From contig CAIZLM010000019.1 in assembly GCA_903933805.1 (NCBI GenBank), forward strand, positions 1 to 44,941: a stretch of 44,941 bases of DNA, written 5' to 3'. Made by a program: the position numbers and the translations under genes. Shown here one piece after another: positions 24,173-33,580 of this stretch. Below the pieces are notes generated by a model that was given only the letters and a program-made list of their open reading frames with translations, was not told the origin of the DNA and ran no database searches. The stretch's first letter is position 1; each line of letters starts with the position of its first letter. The stretch is from an uncultured Bacteroidota bacterium. GTDB lineage: Bacteria > Bacteroidota > Bacteroidia > Chitinophagales > Saprospiraceae.

Positions 24173-24514
24173 CTAGTGCTCATGCCCGATAATCCGTTTT
24201 TGATCTGGAATAGTAACTGAAATTTCAGCGCCTTCTTCCAAAACAATACACTGACACGCCAATCGACTTTCCAACCGAGGATTGAAAGCACGATCAATAA
24301 AATCCTCTTCTTTGTCAGAAATTTCCTCCAAAAAAACCTCCCCTTGGTCCACATATATGTGGCAGGTTGAACAGGCACAAACACCGCCACAATTGTGGTT
24401 CAAGTGTACATCGTGCTCTTCTGTTATTTCCAGGATCGACAAATCCAAAAAATTCCCTGTCACTGTCTTGACGGGAATGTTACTGTCCTCAAATTGAAAC
24501 CGAATAGTGGCCAT
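24173..24514 (-). CDS. fdx: 2Fe-2S ferredoxin (adrenodoxin/Isc type)
   Basis: 113 residues from ATG 24514 (MATIRFQFED); a TTG three codons earlier is less likely. The cluster ligands are the expected C-x5-C-x2-C (Cys42, 48, 51 in CGGVCACSTC) plus a later Cys87 in SRLACQC. This spacing is that of the adrenodoxin-like ferredoxins that supply electrons to Fe-S assembly. The pairing with iscX supports that role. An additional Cys46 and Cys89 are extra and not needed for the cluster. No promoter of the Bacteroidota type was clear on this strand. The gap 24008-24172 holds no gene I can recognise. Confidence 0.9.
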   Translation of the reverse strand: MATIRFQFEDSNIPVKTVTGNFLDLSILEITEEHDVHLNHNCGGVCACSTCHIYVDQGEVFLEEISDKEEDFIDRAFNPRLESRLACQCIVLEEGAEISVTIPDQKRIIGHEH

Positions 24515-24674
24515 ACGTGGCAATTATAAATTTTAACCTCAAACAATACAATGCCGATATTGTTTAAAATTTGTCTTTATAAGCGAATAAAATAAACAAT
24601 CGTTCCAGCCTCCATTGTACAATTGTTGATAAGTTTAGCCAAAAGAGATTTTTTATTCCTAAAGAAGTATTCAA

Positions 24675-24706
24675 TTTTGCGGGGTAAAAAATTAGCGTTA
24701 TATTTG
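24675..24706 (+). promoter_or_regulatory. Promoter of the AAA+ ATPase gene
   Basis: TTTTG (24675-24679), 19 bases, then TATATTTG (24699-24706): a very good fit to the Bacteroidota promoter. The transcript would have a leader of about 95 bases before ATG 24808. A GTACCTGGTTAGG piece at 24738-24750, like the end of the dispersed repeat, lies in that leader. Confidence 0.7.
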
Positions 24707-24807
24707 AGAGAATTAGGCCTCTTGGATTTTTCAAAAAATGTACCTGGTTAGGTATCCTGATATACAAAAACGGGCTTCTTTAACATTTACGCAGCACTGA
24801 CGATTTT

Positions 24808-27459
24808 ATGGAATTTGGAACACATCAATCACACCAACCACAGGATTCAGCAGACGTAAAACTTTGGAAATTCAAAGAACTGCGTATTTATGCCTCAACG
24901 GAGTGGTTGGCAGACAATAAAAAAAAATACCGCCAGGTTTTTGACCGCTTGGAAACAAGTTATATTTATGCCGAACTTTCCTTCCAAAACAAACAATTTG
25001 ATCTGGAGGACTGGGAAATCAATGTAGAGCTCAAATGTTTTTCCATCAAAAAACAACGGAAAGAAATTTGCGCCCTACCCTTCCGACGCAAGGTTAGTAA
25101 ATATGACCCAGTAGGGTACATTCGCGAAGGTTGGGGCAATAAAATGGAAGGCGTTTTTTGGAAAAAAGGCGCTTACTATTGGGAAGCATGGATTGAAGGT
25201 GAAAAAGTAGCCACCAAATATTTCTACATCGAAGATGCCGGGCGTCCCATTACCCGTGGGGACAATCCCTATTGCCAAATCAAGTCTCTTCGGATTTATG
25301 AAGGGCCATACGACGATACGCCTGATTTCGAACGCACCTACCTCAAAAAGTTCCATGGTGATGAAACTCGGTATGTGTATGCGGAAATTATGCTGAAGAA
25401 CCTACTGCCAACAAAGCAGTGGCAATGTGAACTCTTTATCAAATTTTACAACAACGCCCGGGAACTGAAGGGGCAGGTCGTGCGACTGCACAAAGTGGAA
25501 AAAGCGGAAGATGGTTTCAAGATAACCGCAGGATGGGGCAGCAACGTGAAGGGCTCTTGGCGGCACGACCTATACAGCACCGAGATTGTTTTCATGGATC
25601 ATTTGGTCGCCGTGGTAACGTTTGAAGTTGGGGATGCCGTTGAAGAAGGCACAAACCCCGTCTTGTTGCCAGATAAGGGTCAACAGGTATTACTCGAACC
25701 GGAAGCAGAAGACACCCATACTTTTCAAGAAGTACTTGCAAAGTTGGATGTTATGATTGGCTTAAATGAAATCAAAGGAAAAGTCCGAGAACACGCCCAG
25801 TACATACAGTTTTTACAGATTCGTAAGGAACGTGGATTTGTGGAAAAAGACGGCATCAATGTACACGCTGTTTTTATTGGAAACCCAGGGACGGGTAAAA
25901 CCACTGTCGCCAAAATGATGGGGCGATTGTATAAAAAAATGGGGTTACTTTCAAAAGGGCATGTACACGAAGTAGATCGTTCCGATCTGGTTGGTGAATA
26001 TATTGGCCAAACGGCCCCCAAGGTTAAAGATGCCATCGAATTGGCGCGGGGAGGCGTACTGTTTATCGACGAGGCATACGCATTGGCCCGTTCTGCGGAA
26101 GACAGCAAGGACTTTGGCCGTGAAGTAATCGAAATACTGGTCAAAGAACTCTCCAATGGTCCCGGCGATCTGGCCGTTATCGTCGCCGGATACCCCAAAG
26201 AGATGAAAACTTTCCTGGATTCAAACCCTGGATTGAGAAGTCGTTTCAAACTCACGTTTGAATTCGCTGATTATCTCCCACAGGAACTGTCCCTGATTGC
26301 TGATTTTGCCTCCCAAGATAAAGAAGTCGCCCTCGCTCCCGATGCAAAATTACTGGTAGATGAATTGATCACCGAAGCCTATCGCTCCCGGGATCGCTCC
26401 TTCGGAAACGCCCGTTTTGTCAATGACCTGATAGATAAGGCAAAAGTTCAAATGGCACTTCGAGTTATGGGCCAGGCCGATGTGCGGAACTTGCCGCCCG
26501 AAGCACTGACCCTGATTTCAAAACCGGATGTCGAAAAAGTGAATGTCTCACACAAACGGCAACTCCCAAACATTCCGGTAGATGAAAAACTCCTTGCCAA
26601 AGCACTCCATGAACTTGATAGCCTCATTGGAATGCACAACATCAAACGAGATATCCGTGAATTGGTGGATTTGGTCAGGTTTTACCGCAATTCTGGACGT
26701 GACGTGCTGGGGAGATTTTACCTTCATACTGTTTTTGTCGGCAATCCGGGTACAGGTAAAACCACCGTTGCGCGCATTCTGACAAAAATTTACAAGGCGA
26801 TTGGCGTGCTGGAACGTGGGCACATGGTTGAAACGGACCGACAAGGTCTGGTGGCCGGTTATGTTGGTCAAACAGCCATCAAGACAGCTGAACGGGTAGA
26901 AGAAGCCATTGGCGGGGTATTGTTTATTGATGAAGCATACTCCCTCAACAGCGCGGCTTCACGCGGCAACCACGGCGATTTCGGTGATGAGGCAATTCAG
27001 ACGCTGCTCAAGCGAATGGAAGATAAACGGGGTGAGTTCTTTGTGTTTGTTGCAGGTTATCCAGAAAACATGGATAATTTCCTAAGAACAAACCCGGGGT
27101 TGGGCAGTCGTTTTGACAAGGCGCTGCGTTTTGAGGATTATTCTCCCGAAGAGTTGCTCGAGATAGCTTTGTTTATGTTCAGCCAAGAGGAGTACCGCGT
27201 GGATGAAGATGCACGGGAATACTTGGGTAAGTATATGGCCTTTTTACACCAATTTCGCGACAAGTACTTTGGCAATGCCCGTTTGGTACGCCAAGTAGTG
27301 GTTGAAGCCATAAAAAACCAAAACCTGCGAATTGCTGCTGCCAAACCACAAGATGAGCGCATGTTACAAGCCATCACCTTGGATGATGTCTCCACTTTCA
27401 CTTTTGAAAAAGACAAGCTTAATTTGTTTGTTCGGCGCAGTATTGGATTTGGAAAATAA
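24808..27459 (+). CDS. Tandem AAA+ ATPase (CbxX/EccA-like) with duplicated N-terminal domain
   Basis: 883 residues. Two AAA modules of the CbxX/CfqX (Rubisco activase) and EccA type: Walker A GNPGTGKTT at 358-366 and 645-653; Walker B VLFIDEAY at 417-424 and 704-711; each with a GEYIGQTA / AGYVGQTA pore-loop segment and NPGLxSRF sensor region. The first 285 residues are two copies of an unnamed beta-rich domain: LRIY (25-28 and 161-164), Y(I/V)YAE (53-56, 189-192), W.(I/C) strand (69, 205), GWG..(M/V)(E/K)G (108-115, 242-249) and an end ...IEDAG / EVGDA. The AAA part suggests a ring remodeller; the N-part probably recognises a client. Client, partner and pathway are not shown by neighbours. 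It has its own promoter. Confidence 0.85.
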   Translation: MEFGTHQSHQPQDSADVKLWKFKELRIYASTEWLADNKKKYRQVFDRLETSYIYAELSFQNKQFDLEDWEINVELKCFSIKKQRKEICALPFRRKVSKYDPVGYIREGWGNKMEGVFWKKGAYYWEAWIEGEKVATKYFYIEDAGRPITRGDNPYCQIKSLRIYEGPYDDTPDFERTYLKKFHGDETRYVYAEIMLKNLLPTKQWQCELFIKFYNNARELKGQVVRLHKVEKAEDGFKITAGWGSNVKGSWRHDLYSTEIVFMDHLVAVVTFEVGDAVEEGTNPVLLPDKGQQVLLEPEAEDTHTFQEVLAKLDVMIGLNEIKGKVREHAQYIQFLQIRKERGFVEKDGINVHAVFIGNPGTGKTTVAKMMGRLYKKMGLLSKGHVHEVDRSDLVGEYIGQTAPKVKDAIELARGGVLFIDEAYALARSAEDSKDFGREVIEILVKELSNGPGDLAVIVAGYPKEMKTFLDSNPGLRSRFKLTFEFADYLPQELSLIADFASQDKEVALAPDAKLLVDELITEAYRSRDRSFGNARFVNDLIDKAKVQMALRVMGQADVRNLPPEALTLISKPDVEKVNVSHKRQLPNIPVDEKLLAKALHELDSLIGMHNIKRDIRELVDLVRFYRNSGRDVLGRFYLHTVFVGNPGTGKTTVARILTKIYKAIGVLERGHMVETDRQGLVAGYVGQTAIKTAERVEEAIGGVLFIDEAYSLNSAASRGNHGDFGDEAIQTLLKRMEDKRGEFFVFVAGYPENMDNFLRTNPGLGSRFDKALRFEDYSPEELLEIALFMFSQEEYRVDEDAREYLGKYMAFLHQFRDKYFGNARLVRQVVVEAIKNQNLRIAAAKPQDERMLQAITLDDVSTFTFEKDKLNLFVRRSIGFGK

Positions 27460-27511
27460 CCCAACACAACGTTCACCGTAAATTGTCTGCGTTTCTGTTA
27501 CGCCATTTCAA

Positions 27512-29881
27512 ATGGACGTTGTACTTTTCCGGAAAAATAGCATGGCTTTTCTTTCCCAACGCTGGACATTGATGGGTATGGCCCTTATTATTGGGGTCGT
27601 ATGTTTGGCAAATCTGTGTACTTCCGTCAATGACACAGATAAACCTTTGCCCAAGGTCGTCGATTTCAATTGGCACATAAGGCCCATCCTCAGCGACAGA
27701 TGTTTCGCCTGTCACGGGCCTGACGAGGGCAAGCGAAAAGCCAATCTCCGATTTGACACAAGAGAAGGTGCTTTTTCTCCTGTTGATACGCTCAACGGCG
27801 TTCCGCGATTTGCGATTTTACCTGGAAATCCCGAACAAAGTCTGTTGGTTCAGCGAATATGCTCCAGCAGCCAGGATTCTATCATGCCCCCGTTAGACTC
27901 CCATCTCTCCCTCACGTCGTATGAAAAGCAACTGCTAATACGCTGGATTGAACAGGGCGCCCCATGGAAAAATCACTGGGCATTTACTGCTCCAGAACGC
28001 CCAAAGGTGCCGGAAGTTGCAAAAAATGGTTGGAACCAAAACCCGATAGATGCCTTTGTTTTAGAAAAACTGACGGAAAACGACCTCTCCCCTTCTGAAG
28101 AAACGGACAAAGCCCGCTTGCTGCGCAGGGCCAGTTTTGCACTCACAGGATTACCCCCTACCCCTGCTCAATTGCAGCAGTTTCTACAGCATGATGCGCC
28201 TGATGCGTATGACAAGGTGGTGGATGATTTGCTCAATACAGCTGCTTATGGCGAACGATGGACCATGTACTGGCTTGACCTCGCACGCTATGCCGATACC
28301 CACGGATATCAGGATGATTTACCGCGCACCATGTGGCCATGGCGAGATTGGGTCATCAATGCTTTTAATAAAAATATGCCTTACGATCAGTTCGTAACAT
28401 GGCAATTGGCTGGAGATCTTTTACCTGATAAATCCAAAGAAACGCTGCTCGCCAGCGCGTTCAACAGAAACCACAAAATTAGCCAGGAAGGCGGAGTCAT
28501 TGAAGAAGAATACCGGGTGGAATATGTCGCTGATCGTACCAATACTTTTGGAAAAGCATTCCTAGGGCTTACTTTGGAATGCGCCCGATGCCACGACCAC
28601 AAATATGACCCCATTTCAACCCGCGAATATTACAGCACATTTGCCTTTTTTAACAACCTAGACGAGCGCGGATTTGTCCCAAATCTGGAGACTCCGAAGC
28701 CATATATGGTTATTTCAGCGGCAGATTATGATGGATCGTTGCCCTTTTTGAACAAACGCTCCGGACTCAAAAAACCGCAAGATACCATCCTGCAAATGGT
28801 GATGCAGGATAGCATTGGTCTTCGAAACACGTACCGCTTGGTTCGCGGAAAATATGACCAACCTGGGGAAATGGTGACCCCTACCCTCCCGGCAGCTGTT
28901 CTTCCTTTTGACACCTTGACTTTTCAACAAAACAGGCTTGGGATGTCTCAGTGGCTGTTTTCACCCGCTAATCCACTCACCGCCAGGGTCTGGGTGAACC
29001 GACTGTGGCAGGAGGTTTTTGGTCGTGGTATCGTACAAACCTCTGAGAACTTCGGCGTACAGGGCGCACTTCCCAGCCACCCTGAACTTTTGGACTGGCT
29101 CGCGGTGGAGTTCAGGGAAAGTGGATGGGACATCAAACATATTTTGCGGTTAATGGTCACATCCGCCACCTTCAAACAATCAGCTGTCGCCAATCAAGAT
29201 CGTTTGGCCAAAGACCCAGAAAACAATTGGCTCAGCCGGGGTCCTAGGGTGCGTATGCCCTACGAATTTTTAAGAGATAACATACTGTCTTCCAGTGGTT
29301 TGCTGGTACAAGAACTCGGTGGTCCATCGGTCAAGCCATGGCAGCCGCCTGGCCTCTGGGAAGAAATATCAACAGAAAAGACCGCCAATGCTTTCCGCGG
29401 TGAGTACAGCTATGTTACCGATACCCTTCCAGAAAAAAAATACCGACGCAGTCTTTATACTTACCAGCGCCGTACCATCCCTCCGCCAACGCACCTCACT
29501 TTTGACGCCCCCATGCGCGACAACTGCGAAGTACGGCGTACACGATCCAATACCCCCTTGCAAGCATTGGTGCTGCTGCACGACAAACAAGTCTTGGAAG
29601 CTGCCGACGCACTAGCAGCTCTGCTGCTGCAAGACCCCCAACTGACAAATCCAACGGATCTGTTGAATGCCGCCTTTCAGAGAATCATGACCCGTGCACC
29701 TGATCCAACTGAAATGAGATTGCTCGTTCAATATTTTGAAAATGAGCGCGCCCGACCCGACCCGGATACCCTGCAAAAACCTTCCGTTTCGACGCAGAAA
29801 AATACGACGCCCAAGGACCAGAATGCACTAATGCTGACCATTACGGTCATTTACAACATGGACGAGGCCATCGTCATGTAA
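27512..29881 (+). CDS. PSCyt1/DUF1549/DUF1553 cytochrome-type protein
   Basis: 789 residues (ATG 27512; an ATG ten codons on at 27542 is possible). N-terminal hydrophobic segment (19-37) for export, then a planctomycete-type cytochrome C domain with haem site CFACH (64-68) and MPPLDS as distal Met region, DUF1549 at about 175-385 with a second CxxCH (CARCH, 357-361), and DUF1553 at about 505-785 ([50 protein letters not shown]). Such proteins nearly always precede a DUF1501 gene, as here, and are suspected in redox breakdown of complex carbohydrates or sulfated material; no substrate is proven. First gene of a five-gene set. Confidence 0.92.
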   Translation: MDVVLFRKNSMAFLSQRWTLMGMALIIGVVCLANLCTSVNDTDKPLPKVVDFNWHIRPILSDRCFACHGPDEGKRKANLRFDTREGAFSPVDTLNGVPRFAILPGNPEQSLLVQRICSSSQDSIMPPLDSHLSLTSYEKQLLIRWIEQGAPWKNHWAFTAPERPKVPEVAKNGWNQNPIDAFVLEKLTENDLSPSEETDKARLLRRASFALTGLPPTPAQLQQFLQHDAPDAYDKVVDDLLNTAAYGERWTMYWLDLARYADTHGYQDDLPRTMWPWRDWVINAFNKNMPYDQFVTWQLAGDLLPDKSKETLLASAFNRNHKISQEGGVIEEEYRVEYVADRTNTFGKAFLGLTLECARCHDHKYDPISTREYYSTFAFFNNLDERGFVPNLETPKPYMVISAADYDGSLPFLNKRSGLKKPQDTILQMVMQDSIGLRNTYRLVRGKYDQPGEMVTPTLPAAVLPFDTLTFQQNRLGMSQWLFSPANPLTARVWVNRLWQEVFGRGIVQTSENFGVQGALPSHPELLDWLAVEFRESGWDIKHILRLMVTSATFKQSAVANQDRLAKDPENNWLSRGPRVRMPYEFLRDNILSSSGLLVQELGGPSVKPWQPPGLWEEISTEKTANAFRGEYSYVTDTLPEKKYRRSLYTYQRRTIPPPTHLTFDAPMRDNCEVRRTRSNTPLQALVLLHDKQVLEAADALAALLLQDPQLTNPTDLLNAAFQRIMTRAPDPTEMRLLVQYFENERARPDPDTLQKPSVSTQKNTTPKDQNALMLTITVIYNMDEAIVM

Positions 29882-29906
29882 CTACGTCCGCTACTTTATC
29901 TTACTT

Positions 29907-31349
29907 ATGGAAGAACTAAAATACCACCTCAACGTCAATAGAAGAACTTTTCTACACCGTTCCGCCATTGGAATTGGTGGCTTGGCCCTGGGCGCTCTGC
30001 TGCAAGATTCCTGTAAGTCAGCCCATGATAATAGTAGGTTGTCCATGGGCGCACTTCCCCACTTTCCGCCCAAAGCAAAACGTATTATCTATCTTTTTCA
30101 AAGCGGCGCGCCTTCTCAACTGGAATTGTATGATTGGAAGCCAAAATTGAGAGATTTAAATGGCCAAGAATTACCAGCCAGTGTGCGAAATGGTCAAAGA
30201 CTGACCGGCATGACGGCCAATCAAAAATCATTCCCATTGGTCGGCTCTAAAGTAGATTTCAAACAGTACGGCCAAAGTGGCTCCTGGTTCAGCGATTTGC
30301 TCCCACATACCGCGAAAATCGCCGACGACTTGTGCATCATCAAGTCGATGCACACGGAGGCCATTAACCACGACCCTGCCGTGACATTCTTTCAGACCGG
30401 CAATCAACAACCCGGGCGACCTTCTATCGGATCTTGGCTGAGTTACGGCTTGGGAAGTGAAAATAGCAATTTACCTGCTTTTGTGGTCTTGTTATCCCGT
30501 GGTAAGGGCAATATTCAACCACTGGCTTCCCGCGTCTGGGGCAGTGCCTTTCTTCCCAGTGAACATCAGGGCGTTCAATTCAGGGGCGGTGCTGATCCCG
30601 TTTTGTACCTCAACAACGCGGAAGGACTTGACAGTTTGAGTCGCAGAAAAATGTTGGATGTGCTCTCCCAATTAAACCACCACCAACTGGAAAAGTTTGG
30701 GGATCCAGAGATCAGTGCGCGCATCAGTCAGTATGAAATGGCCCACAGAATGCAGACATCCGTTCCGGACCTCACAGACCTGAGCGATGAGCCAGACAGT
30801 ACGTTCAAACTTTACGGGGCAGAAGCCATGATTCCAGGCACTTATGCCGCCAATTGCTTGTTGGCAAGACGTATGTGTGAACGAGGCGTGCGGTTTGTCC
30901 AACTGTACAACATGGGATGGGATGCACATTCTGATGTGACCGGTATGACAAGCCGCCTTGCAAAGGACGTGGATCAGGCTTCAGCAGCACTGGTAACGGA
31001 CCTAAAACAACGGGGGCTACTGGAAGATACCTTGGTTGTTTGGGGCGGCGAATTTGGCCGTACCAATTTCAGTCAAGGACTGATGGCGGATAATTTCGGC
31101 AGAGATCACCACCCACGTTGCTTCACGATTTGGATGGCTGGAGCAGGCATAAAAGCAGGTATTACCTACGGTGAAACCGATGATTTTGGGTACAACATCG
31201 TGCAAAACCCCGTCCATGTGCATGATTTCCAAGCGACACTGCTACACTTGTTCGGTATTGACCACGAGCGCTTTGTATTCCCTTACCAAGGAAGAAGGTT
31301 CAGACTCACCGATGTAAGCGGCTCGGTTGTGCACGATATTTTAAGTTGA
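29907..31349 (+). CDS. DUF1501 protein (alkaline phosphatase/sulfatase-like fold, exported)
   Basis: 480 residues. It begins with a Tat-like signal, [22 protein letters not shown], and has the DUF1501 pattern: [51 protein letters not shown]-like segment, WDAHSDV, and [13 protein letters not shown] followed by [15 protein letters not shown]. The fold is of the alkaline-phosphatase/sulfatase superfamily with metal-binding Asp/His candidates in the HDPA, WDAH and GRDHH segments, but no enzyme activity is established for the family. It starts 25 bases after the PSCyt1 gene and is always its companion, so the two probably act together outside the cytoplasm. Confidence 0.92.
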   Translation: MEELKYHLNVNRRTFLHRSAIGIGGLALGALLQDSCKSAHDNSRLSMGALPHFPPKAKRIIYLFQSGAPSQLELYDWKPKLRDLNGQELPASVRNGQRLTGMTANQKSFPLVGSKVDFKQYGQSGSWFSDLLPHTAKIADDLCIIKSMHTEAINHDPAVTFFQTGNQQPGRPSIGSWLSYGLGSENSNLPAFVVLLSRGKGNIQPLASRVWGSAFLPSEHQGVQFRGGADPVLYLNNAEGLDSLSRRKMLDVLSQLNHHQLEKFGDPEISARISQYEMAHRMQTSVPDLTDLSDEPDSTFKLYGAEAMIPGTYAANCLLARRMCERGVRFVQLYNMGWDAHSDVTGMTSRLAKDVDQASAALVTDLKQRGLLEDTLVVWGGEFGRTNFSQGLMADNFGRDHHPRCFTIWMAGAGIKAGITYGETDDFGYNIVQNPVHVHDFQATLLHLFGIDHERFVFPYQGRRFRLTDVSGSVVHDILS

Positions 31350-31351
31350 TC

Positions 31352-31414
31352 GGTACCTGATTTAGCGAAAAATGGATCTTTTGGGGCCTCATATTGTGCC
31401 AAACAACCAGTTAA
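31352..31414 (-). repeat. Degenerate dispersed repeat next to copy B
   Basis: Reads like short copy D with about 17 bases lost: GGTACCTGATTTAGCG, then AAAAATGGATCTTTTGGGGCC, ending CAACCAGTTAAT. It has the opposite orientation to the full copy B that follows. Confidence 0.5.
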
Positions 31415-31431
31415 TTGCTATAAGTCAAATT

Positions 31432-31596
31432 GCAACTGGTTAGGTGGCACGCTGTCCGGCCCAAAAAGGTCCATTTTCCGCCATACTTCGCCCATTTTTT
31501 TGACCGTAGCGCTGGCTACGGCCTGCAAAAAATCCGATTCGTCTGGTCAAAAATAGTCACTTTTTCGTCTCAGACGCGACCATGCTAACCAGTTAC
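31432..31596 (+). repeat. Dispersed intergenic repeat, long form, copy B
   Basis: About 165 bp, starting GCAACTGGTTAGGTGGCACG and ending CGACCATGCTAACCAGTTAC. The middle holds a strong hairpin, CCGTAGC-gctg-GCTACGG, flanked by T-rich and A-rich arms. It aligns with copy A over the full length. It sits between the DUF1501 and propeller genes, splitting the five-gene set. Confidence 0.88.
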
Positions 31597-31619
31597 ACCA
31601 AATTTTCATCGTTAATTGT

Positions 31620-32624
31620 ATGGAAAGAAGAACTTTTATGAAACAATCATCCCTCATCACCACCGGATTTTGTTTCGGGTTGAAGCCAGAACCAATCATC
31701 GGACATGGTAATTTTCAATACCGCATCAATCAAAATTGGTGCACAGCCAATCAAGCGGAGTTTCCAGTGAAAAACTGTCACGAAATGGCCATGGACAGCA
31801 CTGGCAGAATCTTCATGACAACAGACGACACCCGTAACAACATCTTGATATTCAACAAAGATGGAAAAATTACGGGCGCTTGGGGACGTGATTATCCCGG
31901 CGCTCATGGACTTACGCTCCACAACGAAAACGGGATTGAATTTCTGTACATCGCAGATTATGAACGAAATCAGGTCATAAAAACAACCCTAGACGGAAAA
32001 GTCATCCAGCTATTCGAATGGCCTGCTGATTCGGGAAAATATGCCAACAAACAAGAATTTCATCCCACAGAAACTGCAATAGCGCCCAATGGAGATGTTT
32101 TTGTTGCGGATGGGTATGGAAAAGATTATATCGTCCATTATAGCCCAAATGGTACCCTGATCAATGTTTTCGGTGGTCCTGAACAATTGAAAAATGCCCA
32201 TGGAATCGCTTTGGACACTCGGGACAAAAATATTCCTTGTTGGTTGGTAACTTCTAGGGCAGAAAACCAACTCAAAAGATTCAGCCTTGACGGTATTTTA
32301 CTTGAAACCATCTCGCTGCCGGGTGCTTATATCTGTAGGCCTGTGGTGTATCAGGAGCATGTTTTCTTTGCAGTCCTCATCAGCCAGCTTCCTTGGGACA
32401 GTGGAACAGGATTTGTTTGCATTCTGGACAAAAACAACCGCGTAATTTCTGCGCCAGGTGCCAGTACGCCACGGTATGAAGAGGCATTGTTGCAACCGCT
32501 CTACCAAACCATCAAAGCTTTTAAGCACCCCCACGATGTTTTGGTTGATACGGACGACAGCATTTATGTTACACAATGGAACAGTGGCAACGTGTACCCT
32601 ACCAAACTTACCCGTGTATCATGA
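31620..32624 (+). CDS. Exported six-bladed beta-propeller (NHL-like) protein
   Basis: 334 residues. A short Tat-like start (ERRTFMKQSSLITTG) precedes a propeller of NHL-like blades: HEMAMDSTGRIFMTTDD, LYIADYERNQVIKTTLDGKVI, PTETAIAPNGDVFVADGYGKDYI, HGIALDTRDKN, and HPHDVLVDTDDSIYVTQW as the last blade. Some propellers of this type are peptidylglycine amidoglycolate lyase-like enzymes, but most are binding platforms. It lies after a repeat copy, 270 bases from the DUF1501 gene, and its stop overlaps the start of the next gene (ATGA), so those two are coupled. An exported role beside the cytochrome proteins is likely; the ligand is unknown. Confidence 0.8.
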   Translation: MERRTFMKQSSLITTGFCFGLKPEPIIGHGNFQYRINQNWCTANQAEFPVKNCHEMAMDSTGRIFMTTDDTRNNILIFNKDGKITGAWGRDYPGAHGLTLHNENGIEFLYIADYERNQVIKTTLDGKVIQLFEWPADSGKYANKQEFHPTETAIAPNGDVFVADGYGKDYIVHYSPNGTLINVFGGPEQLKNAHGIALDTRDKNIPCWLVTSRAENQLKRFSLDGILLETISLPGAYICRPVVYQEHVFFAVLISQLPWDSGTGFVCILDKNNRVISAPGASTPRYEEALLQPLYQTIKAFKHPHDVLVDTDDSIYVTQWNSGNVYPTKLTRVS

Positions 32625-33406
32625 ATTTGTTCCTACGCTGCGTATTACTCTTTGTTCCGGCAATCATCAACGCCCAGTCGTTGCAACTCGCCCCACCCCA
32701 ATTTCAAACTGAAGGTGTATTTTTCCGTGGAAAAACGCAGGCAATATTGTCTTTTGACCTCGAAAAAGCCAGTATTCACTACACGTTTTCCGGAACGCCA
32801 ACCTTGCTATCGCCCATCTACACCCATCCTATTACTTGCCGTAAATCTTGTAGCATAAGCGCTATTTCAACCCATCCTGATTATCTGCCAAGTATCGTCA
32901 CCCAAAAGCAGTTCATTAAGATAACACATCGTCCCAAAAAACTGAATTTGTTAACGCCACCCCATAACAATTACCCCGGACAGTCGGCAAAATCACTGTT
33001 CGACCTAAAAAAAGGGAGCCTCAACCTTCACGATGGGGACTGGCTGGGTTTTGAAGGGGATACCGTTGTCGTAGAGTCGTTTTTTGAGCATAAGATCCAT
33101 TGTAAGTCCATCATAATCAGTACGCTATCAGACCTGAATGCCTGGATACTACCCATGCGTAAGATTACTGTTTTTGGTGAAAATGCCCATGGAAGTTGGG
33201 AAAAAATTGGAAGTTGGGAAGCTATGGATGGAGCTTCAATCCCAAATAGCCCGGTTAGTTACGCTACTTTCCAAGCCGTCGAATTGCAGTATTTCATCAC
33301 CAATAAAATTAGACTTGAAATCATTTCCTTTGGAGATTTGCCCAATAACCACCCCGGTAGCGGCAAGCCAGCCTGGCTGTTTTTAGATGAAATTGTCTTT
33401 CAGTGA
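32621..33406 (+). CDS. Secreted two-module beta-sandwich protein
   Basis: 261 residues from ATG 32621, which overlaps the previous stop codon (ATGA); a signal peptide NLFLRCVLLFVPAIINAQ follows. Module 1 (about 25-105) resembles the chitobiase/hexosaminidase C-terminal domain (SIHYTFSGTPTLLSPIY). Module 2 (about 110-261) resembles a discoidin/F5-8-like sandwich (SAKSLFDLKKGS, DWLGFEGDTVVVE, AWLFLDEIVFQ at the end). The same pair of modules, with the same closing pattern, forms the C-terminus of the next gene's product. No catalytic domain is seen; it probably binds carbohydrate or a partner protein outside the cell. Assignment rests on pattern only. Confidence 0.65.
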   Translation: MNLFLRCVLLFVPAIINAQSLQLAPPQFQTEGVFFRGKTQAILSFDLEKASIHYTFSGTPTLLSPIYTHPITCRKSCSISAISTHPDYLPSIVTQKQFIKITHRPKKLNLLTPPHNNYPGQSAKSLFDLKKGSLNLHDGDWLGFEGDTVVVESFFEHKIHCKSIIISTLSDLNAWILPMRKITVFGENAHGSWEKIGSWEAMDGASIPNSPVSYATFQAVELQYFITNKIRLEIISFGDLPNNHPGSGKPAWLFLDEIVFQ

Positions 33407-33580
33407 TGCAATGGCGATTTAGAGCACGGGCGGAATTTCTTAAGTGGGTCAAAAAAATTTTTTCACTATTTTTCGGACACGCAGACCGAGCCATTCTCTC
33501 TTATTAAGTCTAAATTACAATAAAATCCTCGTATTACCTCCAGCCAAAAACTGCGTTTTTGAGCGAACTATTTCCCAGAT

